Below are positions 6,717-12,229 of a stretch of DNA of 12,229 nucleotides, in pieces. This DNA is from Deltaproteobacteria bacterium (GTDB lineage: Bacteria; Desulfobacterota; Dissulfuribacteria; Dissulfuribacterales; JALVPX01), in the NCBI GenBank assembly GCA_027031565.1, contig JALVPX010000167.1, positions 1 through 12,229 on the forward strand. Reading direction: 5' to 3'. The position numbers and the translations under genes were made by a program. Position 1 is the first letter of the stretch, and every line of letters starts with the position of its first letter. The notes below the pieces were generated by a model. That model was not told the DNA's origin and made no database searches. It was given only the letters and a program-made list of their open reading frames with translations.

Positions 6717-8705
6717 CTAATCTGAAATAATCTGGTGACATTTTTTCTTCATGCAGGTCCATTCACCAGTTTTTGGATCATACTTTGAGTTAACGAAGCA
6801 TTTCCATCCACCGGCATCATAATCTTTGTCATCTGCCTGCATGAAGTCACCACGATAGTAGAAGCCAGGATAGCGGCTCTCCTCGCGGAACTGGATGTGA
6901 CGGAGATGGTCTTCAACCGTCCAGATCCTATGGAGATTCTCCCAGGCACGGAGGAGCTCATGAAGGCCACCTGCGGCCATCTTTTCAGAGTCCTCGCGGA
7001 GCCACTGCAGGTGCTGCATGACTATGTCAAGCAGCTTTCCATTAGTCATGTAGTAAGGTGACCAACCACCACCATACTCGTCTGTGTATTTCATCAAGCG
7101 TTCCATCATATGGCGCGGCTTGATGTAGTTGGGGTTGACCATTTCATCAGTGGTCTTCTGATAGTTCTCATAATAGACAGTAACAGGCTTGTAGATCTCA
7201 GCCTTGAGATCGTCCGCGCTTACTGCCAAGGTCGGAGTGAAGTCAGCATTGTCACGAATATAGCGGGCCATGGCCTTGGCGGCGATACGGCCTTCTGCAT
7301 GGGAACCAGAGGAGAACTTGTGGCCAGAAGCGCCTACACCGTCACCAGCTGTGAAAAGGCCATTGACAGTTGTCATCCTGTTATAGCCCCATTTGTAATC
7401 ATCGGGTACCCAGTCCTCATTTGGTCCACTGACCCAGATACCGCAGCAGCCTGAATGGCTACCAAGCATGTAGGGCTCGGTGGGCATAATCTCAGAACCG
7501 ACTTTTTCAGGCTCGATGTTCATGGATGCCCAGAGACCAGCCTGGCCGACTGACATATCAAGAAAGTCCTCCCAGGCCTCGGCTTCCAGCTCTTTCCAAT
7601 ACTTCTTCAAGGCCTTTTCGTCCATTCCAGAGGCCTTTTTCTCTTCCAGGAATGCATTGAGAGCTGCAGCTGTATCCATATAAATCGGGCCGCGTCCTTC
7701 CTTCATTTCGAAAAGCATCAAATGGTTACGCAAACAGGTTGGAGTAACTGGTGCCAATCCATAGGGGGCATATTTTTCCAACTCAGCCTTTGCGCGGTCA
7801 CTCTTTACATAGTGTTCACCATAGCCGTTGGTCACAGTGGCCTTGAAGAGCAGGAACCATGCACCAACAGGTCCATAACCGTCCTTAAAGCGGGATGGGG
7901 TGAACCTGTTTTCCATCATTGTCATTTCAGCACCCACCTGCATGCAGAGGGTGTAGGTGGAACCGGCGTTCCAGACAGGATACCATGCGCGGCCCTTACC
8001 TTCGTCGGTTGACCTCGGGCGGAAGATGTTAACAGCGCCGCCGCAGGCCACCAACATTGCCTTGCAGGTATACACGTGCACTTTGTTTTCACGAAGGTTG
8101 AAGCCAACTGCACCGGCAATAGTATTTTCCTTATTGGCATCCAACAGAAGTTTGACTATGAATACGCGCTCGATAAGGTCATAACCCTTGGTTTCGAGGG
8201 CGGCCTTGGCAGCCTCGGCCACGATACACTTATATGATTCACCATTGATCATAATCTGCCATTTTCCTGTACGCACAGGAACACCACCCTCCACAAGCTT
8301 TTTACCTTCACTGCCTTCTTTTTTCCAAATAGGAAGGCCCCATTCCTCAAAATGATGAACAGAATCATCAACATGACGGCCCAAGTCGAAAATGAGGTCC
8401 TCACGAACAACACCCATCAGGTCGTTTCTGACCATGCGGACATAATCGGCCGGGGTATTCTCACCAATATATGTATTAATGGCGGAAAGGCCCTGGGCCA
8501 CAGCGCCGGAACGCTCCAGAGCAGCCTTGTCTACTAGTGCACATGTAGCTCCATCAGGCAGCCAGGCGCCTATTTCAAAGGCAGCGCCACAGCAGGCCAT
8601 ACCACCACCAACAAGGAGTGCGTCATAATGCTTTTCTTCTACTGGGACCTTGGACAGATCCGGCTCAGCCAAAAGCTCCCATTGTGGTTTGTTGCGAAGT
8701 GCCAT
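6717..8705 (-). CDS. aprA: Adenylylsulfate (APS) reductase alpha subunit, FAD-containing
   Basis: Catalytic subunit of dissimilatory APS reductase: APS + 2 e- to sulfite + AMP, reversible, cytoplasmic, paired with AprB. With the start chosen here it has 662 residues. It is a fumarate-reductase-family flavoprotein with an FAD motif DALLVGGGMACCGAAFEIG (from about 28) and SGAVAQGLSAINTYIG (66-81). Substrate-site segments are ENRFTPSRFKDG (Arg267, Arg272) and GSHSGCCGIW with His417, corresponding to the active-site Arg and His known for the family. GDGVGASGHKFSSGSHAEGR (from 455) is a further FAD contact, and the C-terminal domain ends KKKCHQIISD. An upstream in-frame TTG at 8711 lies only 1-2 nt from the ribosome binding site, whereas ATG 8705 is 7 nt from AAGGAGG, so ATG is preferred. 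It follows aprB by 58 nt. Confidence 0.98.
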   Translation of the reverse strand: MALRNKPQWELLAEPDLSKVPVEEKHYDALLVGGGMACCGAAFEIGAWLPDGATCALVDKAALERSGAVAQGLSAINTYIGENTPADYVRMVRNDLMGVVREDLIFDLGRHVDDSVHHFEEWGLPIWKKEGSEGKKLVEGGVPVRTGKWQIMINGESYKCIVAEAAKAALETKGYDLIERVFIVKLLLDANKENTIAGAVGFNLRENKVHVYTCKAMLVACGGAVNIFRPRSTDEGKGRAWYPVWNAGSTYTLCMQVGAEMTMMENRFTPSRFKDGYGPVGAWFLLFKATVTNGYGEHYVKSDRAKAELEKYAPYGLAPVTPTCLRNHLMLFEMKEGRGPIYMDTAAALNAFLEEKKASGMDEKALKKYWKELEAEAWEDFLDMSVGQAGLWASMNIEPEKVGSEIMPTEPYMLGSHSGCCGIWVSGPNEDWVPDDYKWGYNRMTTVNGLFTAGDGVGASGHKFSSGSHAEGRIAAKAMARYIRDNADFTPTLAVSADDLKAEIYKPVTVYYENYQKTTDEMVNPNYIKPRHMMERLMKYTDEYGGGWSPYYMTNGKLLDIVMQHLQWLREDSEKMAAGGLHELLRAWENLHRIWTVEDHLRHIQFREESRYPGFYYRGDFMQADDKDYDAGGWKCFVNSKYDPKTGEWTCMKKKCHQIISD

Positions 8706-8712
8706 ATTCAAT

Positions 8713-8719
8713 CCTCCTT
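8713..8719 (-). promoter_or_regulatory. Ribosome binding site that fixes the aprA start
   Basis: AAGGAGG on the minus strand is followed by seven bases and ATG (8705). The alternative TTG two codons upstream would sit directly against this sequence, too close for initiation. The shorter protein beginning MALRNKPQW is therefore the likely product. Confidence 0.85.
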
Positions 8720-8763
8720 AAATTTTTAATTAAAGTTGCGCCTTTTAATTCAAGTTCACCCTG

Positions 8764-9222
8764 CTAGGCAAAATCAGATGGTTTGCAAGTAGCCCTGTCT
8801 GGGGATGGGTAATAATTCTCAGATGTAAAAAGCAGCTCACTGTCAAGCTGGTCTGCACCAGGAGTCGGTTTGCCCTCGTAGGGCTTGATTGAACCTTCCG
8901 GGGTTGTCCTGATGGGGAACTTGAAGCGTTTCATATTGCCGTTGCGGAACTTGATGGTCCACATGATGGAGTCTGTTCCGCGCATGGGCTGGACATAACC
9001 ACCCATGGGTGCAATGTCAGCATAGTGGCGGACTTCAATGGCACCCTGAGGACAGATCTTGACACAAGAGTAGCATTCCCAGCACTGATCAGGCTCTTGG
9101 TTGTATGCCCTCATTTCATCTGCGTTCAAGACCATTAGGTCGTTGGGACAAATGTACATGCAAGCGGTTTTCTCGCCGCCCTTGCAGCCGTCACACTTTT
9201 CTGGATTAACAAAACTTGGCAT
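8764..9222 (-). CDS. aprB: Adenylylsulfate reductase beta subunit, two [4Fe-4S] clusters
   Basis: Electron-transfer subunit of APS reductase, 152 residues. Two ferredoxin motifs are clear: Cys10/13/21/25 (CDGC, then the longer CMYICP loop) and Cys47/50/53/57 (CWECYSCVKICP). Trp48, next to Cys47, matches the tryptophan proposed in AprB structures to lie between the proximal cluster and the FAD. After residue 60 comes the AprB-specific region (HYADIAPMGGYVQPMRGTDS, then WTIKFRNGNMKRFKFPIRTT) and a tail ending CKPSDFA that in known structures wraps around AprA. The start has AGGAGG (9230-9235) 7 nt before the ATG. The preceding 171 bp hold a stem-loop and an unproven 39-codon frame. Electrons are expected to come from QmoABC, encoded downstream. 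Confidence 0.98.
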   Translation of the reverse strand: MPSFVNPEKCDGCKGGEKTACMYICPNDLMVLNADEMRAYNQEPDQCWECYSCVKICPQGAIEVRHYADIAPMGGYVQPMRGTDSIMWTIKFRNGNMKRFKFPIRTTPEGSIKPYEGKPTPGADQLDSELLFTSENYYPSPDRATCKPSDFA

Positions 9223-9358
9223 GTGTATACCTCCTACTGAGTGAGTTTAATTAATTTAGAACAAAACGAACGAAAGACAATGATTGATCTCTCCTCTGCT
9301 CTTTTACACCCCCTTTCTTGAATGTTTTCAAAGTTTTCCATAAACACAACCATAAGAT

Positions 9359-9385
9359 AAGGGCTGCGGCCCTGCCGCAACCCTT
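9359..9385 (-). promoter_or_regulatory. Stem-loop between sat and aprB
   Basis: A 12-bp hairpin with one G-U pair (minus strand AAGGGTTGCGGC with GCCGCAGCCCTT, loop AGG) starts 8 nt after the sat stop. Downstream on the minus strand there is no T-run (ATCTTATGG), so it is a poor terminator for this operon and more likely protects or delimits the sat mRNA. On the plus strand it is followed by six T residues (9390-9395), but no plus-strand gene precedes it. Confidence 0.6.
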
Positions 9386-9393
9386 GCTGTTTT

Positions 9394-10659
9394 TTACTTA
9401 AGATCCTCGAAGGCGCCCTTCTTGATCTTAACCTTCCTGGCCTCTGGATTTGCATAGTAGTCCTTGAGAATCTCCAAGACCTCAGGTCGGCTGAACTCTT
9501 TTGGCACCTCCTCAACCTTGCCCTCGCTCATCAGGCGGCGGAACTTGGTTCCACTCACAACCACGCGGTCCTCCTTGCTGTGCGGGCAAGTCTTGAGGGA
9601 CGCCATGCCCTCGCACTTGTGGCACCAGAAGGTCCAATCTATTTTCAAGGGCTGGAGCTCAAGGGCGCCGTCCCAAAGCGTGTCATAAATCTCCTGGGCC
9701 TCAAACAGACCATAGAAGTCGCCGACACCTGCATGGTCACGTCCAATAATAAGATGAGAGCAACCGTGATTCTGCCTGAACACGCCGTGCAGCAAGGCCT
9801 CTTTCGGACCGCCATAGCGCATCTCAAGGGGATAGACTCCCAAGACGGTACGCTCGGCATTGTAATAGTTGTCGATAAGGGCCTTGTAACACTTCATCCT
9901 GACTTCACCTGGAATATCACCAGGTTTCAGCTTACCAACCAGGGCATGGATAAAGACGCCGTCCAATACTTCCTGTGCTATTTTTGTCAAGAATTCGTGG
10001 GACCTGTGAATGGGATTCCTGGTCTGGAAGGCTGCAACCGTGCTCCAACCGCGATCTTCAAAAATCTGCCTTGAGACAGATGGATGCATGTAGTGCTCGC
10101 CATACTTCTGAATGAAATCTTTTTCTGACAAGGCCTTGATAGGACCGCCAACATAATATTTGCCCGAGTTCATGACCTGCTGAACACCAGGATGTTCGTC
10201 CAGAGCAACGTCCCAGAACTTCTCTGAATCAGGACCCTTGCCCTTGAAACAGAGCTCGGCCTCTTTCTTCTTGTCCGGCTCATAAATCTCTTCGATCTTC
10301 ATGGTGGCCATCAGCTCGCCGGTTTCTTTATCATAAAGGGCAACCTCGTCACCCTCATTCACGTTCTTTCTGGTCTCTTCATCAATGTCCAAGGTCACGG
10401 GCAAGGGCCAGAAGGTGCCGGGATCATCCTTCCTCAGCTTCATGTCTTCGACCACGCCCTCCCAGTCGGCCTTGCACATGAAGCCTGTAAGCGGGGTAAA
10501 AGACCCCATGCCGAGCATAAGGATATCACCAGACACCCTTGAACTTACATCGATCCGCTTCATGTCCTTAGCGCGGCCAATTTCATCATCCCTCTCCGCA
10601 CCCTTTAGAAGCAAAGGCATTAACTTTTTCTTGGACCCGTGTGGATTTACCAACGCCAT
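9394..10659 (-). CDS. sat: Sulfate adenylyltransferase (ATP sulfurylase), dissimilatory type
   Basis: Catalyses sulfate + ATP to APS + pyrophosphate (or the reverse in sulfite oxidation), in the cytoplasm; first enzyme of the pathway encoded downstream. The 421-residue protein has the PUA-like N-terminal domain (GSFTPLTGFM, about 52-61) and the catalytic domain with QTRNPIHRSH (212-221, including the two nucleotide-binding histidines), GVYPLEMRYGGPKEA (about 274-288) and IGRDHAG (305-311). Cys346, Cys349, Cys358 and His360 form a likely zinc site found in several bacterial and archaeal Sat proteins. There is no C-terminal APS-kinase domain, as expected for the monofunctional form. AAAGGAG (10669-10675) lies 9 nt before the ATG. 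It is the first gene of the operon, with a long leader from a near-consensus promoter. Confidence 0.98.
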   Translation of the reverse strand: MALVNPHGSKKKLMPLLLKGAERDDEIGRAKDMKRIDVSSRVSGDILMLGMGSFTPLTGFMCKADWEGVVEDMKLRKDDPGTFWPLPVTLDIDEETRKNVNEGDEVALYDKETGELMATMKIEEIYEPDKKKEAELCFKGKGPDSEKFWDVALDEHPGVQQVMNSGKYYVGGPIKALSEKDFIQKYGEHYMHPSVSRQIFEDRGWSTVAAFQTRNPIHRSHEFLTKIAQEVLDGVFIHALVGKLKPGDIPGEVRMKCYKALIDNYYNAERTVLGVYPLEMRYGGPKEALLHGVFRQNHGCSHLIIGRDHAGVGDFYGLFEAQEIYDTLWDGALELQPLKIDWTFWCHKCEGMASLKTCPHSKEDRVVVSGTKFRRLMSEGKVEEVPKEFSRPEVLEILKDYYANPEARKVKIKKGAFEDLK

Positions 10660-10708
10660 AACGAATATCTCCTTTCGATTAAAGAATTTTGCAGTTTTAG
10701 TATGTAAA

Positions 10709-10724
10709 TCCCTGACACCAGGGA
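10709..10724 (-). repeat. Small hairpin in the sat leader
   Basis: The minus-strand leader contains TCCCTG-GTGT-CAGGGA, a perfect 6-bp stem with a tetraloop, 49 nt upstream of the sat ATG and 33 nt upstream of its Shine-Dalgarno. No T-run follows. It may affect leader stability; no known riboswitch pattern is recognised. Confidence 0.5.
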
Positions 10725-10821
10725 ATTAAACGGTTTGCTCGCTAGAAAAAGGTGGCTAAATTCTCCTCTCTCACTTCACAGAAAAAACGAATGAATCGCC
10801 ACTCAGTATTGTACACGGGAT

Positions 10822-10849
10822 TTTATATAACACAAACACAAATTGTCAA
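10822..10849 (-). promoter_or_regulatory. Sigma70-type promoter of the sat-aprBA-qmoABC operon
   Basis: On the minus strand a perfect -35 TTGACA (10844-10849), a 16-nt spacer and a -10 TATAAA (10822-10827, five of six matches) are present. Transcription should start near 10815, leaving a leader of about 155 nt before sat. The spacer holds a tandem TTTGTG TTTGTG, but I see no complete Rex-type palindrome. Confidence 0.82.
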
Positions 10850-11012
10850 GGGTAAAACGTTTATATCATGAAGATAAAATCGGTTTGGAGAATTCAAAAT
10901 TTTTGACTAGATACAATTATTTGATTTTATGAGGTTTTTATCCATCAGATTATTTACCTGTTGGTCAGCCATTTTTTTTATTATGCTCAAAAAAATAAAG
11001 CAGAAAGACGTC
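10850..11012. other. A/T-rich divergent intergenic region upstream of mobA
   Basis: This stretch separates the sat promoter from the mobA start chosen here and is rich in A and T runs. On the plus strand a TTGACT (near 10902) and a TACAAT occur but are not properly spaced from partner boxes, so no mobA promoter is called. The mobA frame is open upstream to ATG 10929, yet that part would encode an unlikely hydrophobic, poorly initiated extension. Confidence 0.5.
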
Positions 11013-11633
11013 ATGAATGAGCAATTCTTCACAAGATCCATAGCAATTCTTGCTGGCGGCAAGAGCTCACGGTTTGGCTCCAACAAGGCCTTTGCCCCCT
11101 TTTTAGGTGCCAGAATAATCGATTTTGTTTTAGATGCCTGCAAAAAAAGCGGAACGGACATCTTTATCATTGCAAATCAAAAAAAATATCAGAACCTTGG
11201 GCTGCCAGTATACCCAGACATACATGAAGGCCTCGGCCCTTTGGCAGGCATCCACAGTGCTTTGAAGCATGCCGGATCAGACCGCGTTTTCGTGACGGCC
11301 TGTGACATGCCGCTTTTAAACAATCGTTTGATAAAATGGATGTTCAGCCTCAACAGGAAAGAACCAGTCATAGTGCCAGAGTTTGACAACAGGCTACAGC
11401 CCCTCCATGCAATATATTCAAAGAGGCTACTGCCGTTCATAGAACAGTGCCTCGAAAAAAAAAGGCTCAGCCTTCACGGGTTGCTTAATAAACTACCCTG
11501 CTATGTCGTTCACCAGAATCTGATTCTTCCCTTCTGCCCGAACGGGCTCTGTTTTGCCAATGCAAACACCAAGAAGGAATTAGAGAGGCTGGAAGAGGTA
11601 GCTCCACAATATTTTGAAAAAGTCTTGAGCTAA
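11013..11633 (+). CDS. mobA: Molybdenum cofactor guanylyltransferase (MobA)
   Basis: Transfers GMP from GTP to molybdopterin to make the guanine-dinucleotide cofactor used by enzymes such as formate dehydrogenases. The 206-residue product shows the nucleotidyltransferase signature LAGGKSSRFGSNKAF (13-27; Lys25 is the usual catalytic or phosphate-binding lysine), the DIHEGLGPLAGIHSAL segment (69-84), the metal-binding CDMPLL (97-102) and the C-terminal NANTKKELERLE motif typical of MobA. Length fits the family (about 190-210). In-frame ATGs at 10929 and 10983 would add 28 or 10 residues, but neither has a Shine-Dalgarno; ATG 11013 has only a weak AGAAAG, so the start is not firmly settled. It points away from sat and is not expected to act in sulfate reduction itself. 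A related MobA-like transferase cannot be fully excluded. Confidence 0.88.
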   Translation: MNEQFFTRSIAILAGGKSSRFGSNKAFAPFLGARIIDFVLDACKKSGTDIFIIANQKKYQNLGLPVYPDIHEGLGPLAGIHSALKHAGSDRVFVTACDMPLLNNRLIKWMFSLNRKEPVIVPEFDNRLQPLHAIYSKRLLPFIEQCLEKKRLSLHGLLNKLPCYVVHQNLILPFCPNGLCFANANTKKELERLEEVAPQYFEKVLS

Positions 11634-11691
11634 AAGTTCATGTAAAGTATCTATTCGGAGATCAAAAATCTAAAAATTGGAGCCTCTGCAG

Positions 11692-12229
11692 ATGCCCTTA
11701 GACCATTTGGAAAAGAGAATTGACAAGGCCCTCAAAAAGGGAAAACCCGGAAGCGCCGTACAGCCGGTCAAAATGAGGCGGGACAGCAAGTTCAAGTTTA
11801 GATGCTATCCAGGAGTTTCCTGTTTTACACGATGCTGCCGCAACATGAACATCATCTTAACGCCCTATGATATCATTCGCATGAAACAGCGCCTCGGCAT
11901 AAACTCCGATCTTTTTTTGAAACTTTATGCCAAGCCGGAAATGCTCGGGATTACGGGGGTGCCGGTGGCCCGCCTGAAAATGTTGGAAGAGGAAGGCGGA
12001 AGATGCCCATTCGTTACCTCCGAAGGATGCCAGATATACACAGACAGGCCAGTGTGCTGCCGCTATTACCCCATAGGCATTGCGAGCCTCAAGCAACAGG
12101 AACAGCAAAAGGCAGAAGAAGAGGAGTTTTTCTTCCTGGTAAAAGAAGGGCACTGCAAAGGCTTCGAGGAGCAGGACGAATGGACAGTGGATTCCTGGCG
12201 TGCAGACCAGGAAGCAGACCTCTATGACA
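11692..12229 (+). CDS. YkgJ-family cysteine-cluster (putative metal-binding) protein, 3' end beyond window
   Basis: Open frame from ATG 11692 to the right edge, 179 codons visible. Cys38, Cys44, Cys48 and Cys49 (CYPGVSCFTRCC), followed by NIILTPYDIIRMKQRLG, then Cys105 (CPF), Cys113 and Cys122/Cys123 (GCQIYTDRPVCCRYYPIG), match the CxxCxxCC/YkgJ-type zinc- or iron-chelating family, whose members have a paired-cysteine N-terminal motif, an LT-x-x-D-hydrophobic stretch and a C-x-IY-x-x-RP-x-x-C-R motif. A Lys/Glu/Gln-rich stretch follows (133-146), then Cys155. TTGGAG lies about 9 nt before the ATG. It follows mobA by 58 nt on the same strand with no terminator visible, so co-transcription is likely. 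The biochemical function of the family is not established, and I do not assign one. Confidence 0.85.
   Translation, partial: MPLDHLEKRIDKALKKGKPGSAVQPVKMRRDSKFKFRCYPGVSCFTRCCRNMNIILTPYDIIRMKQRLGINSDLFLKLYAKPEMLGITGVPVARLKMLEEEGGRCPFVTSEGCQIYTDRPVCCRYYPIGIASLKQQEQQKAEEEEFFFLVKEGHCKGFEEQDEWTVDSWRADQEADLYD

Noticed and set aside
8706..8711. TTG at 8711 as the aprA start
   Set aside because: It lies only 1-2 nt from AAGGAGG; ATG 8705 has a normal 7-nt spacing.
10822..10850. A Rex or other redox-regulator site in the sat promoter
   Set aside because: The spacer has direct TTTGTG repeats but no TTGTG...CACAA palindrome, so the required inverted symmetry is missing.
10929..11012. Upstream ATGs (10929, 10983) as the mobA start
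   Set aside because: Neither has a Shine-Dalgarno, and they would add a hydrophobic then Lys-rich extension before the conserved LAGG motif that MobA proteins do not usually have.

Overview
The window reads as chromosome of a sulfur-metabolising bacterium of the Desulfobacterota (deltaproteobacterial) type. The evidence is a complete minus-strand cluster for the sulfate/APS/sulfite segment of dissimilatory sulfur metabolism: sat, aprB, aprA, qmoA, qmoB and qmoC. It sits beside a bacterial tRNA-tuf operon, with sigma70-like promoters and strong AGGAGG ribosome binding sites. The species cannot be named from this. The genes also do not show whether the pathway runs reductively (sulfate reduction) or oxidatively (as in disproportionation).

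Layout, left to right. Positions 1-1118 (minus) hold tuf (EF-Tu), cut at the window edge. Upstream of it on the same strand are four tRNA genes: Thr-GGT, Gly-TCC, Tyr-GTA and Thr-TGT. In transcription order this is Thr(TGT)-Tyr-Gly-Thr(GGT)-tuf, the same order as the Escherichia coli thrU-tyrU-glyT-thrT-tufB operon. A promoter for it lies at about 1566-1593. A strong minus-strand terminator at 1632-1661 ends the sulfur operon. Then come qmoC (1702-2940), qmoB (2953-5274) and qmoA (5274-6518). A 198-bp gap follows that holds a second intrinsic terminator and a separate long stem-loop. Next are aprA (6717-8705), aprB (8764-9222), a 171-bp spacer with a stem-loop, and sat (9394-10659). A near-consensus promoter at 10822-10849 drives sat with a leader of about 155 nt. 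Beyond a divergent intergenic region, the plus strand carries mobA (11013-11633) and a partial YkgJ-type cysteine-cluster gene (11692 to the edge).

How the genes work together: Sat activates sulfate with ATP to adenylylsulfate (APS). AprBA reduces APS to sulfite plus AMP. QmoABC, a membrane complex built from heterodisulfide-reductase-like flavoprotein, iron-sulfur and haem b modules, links AprBA to the quinone pool. The terminator between aprA and qmoA suggests the soluble enzymes are made in excess over the membrane complex. qmoA-qmoB-qmoC are tightly coupled, by a TAATG overlap and then by a Shine-Dalgarno that overlaps a stop codon.

I found no mobile element, CRISPR array, phage gene or obviously undescribed system. 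The better leads are regulatory: the aprA-qmoA attenuator and adjacent stem-loop, the long sat leader, and a tuf gene with strikingly different codon use (mostly ATA for Ile) from the neighbouring aprA.
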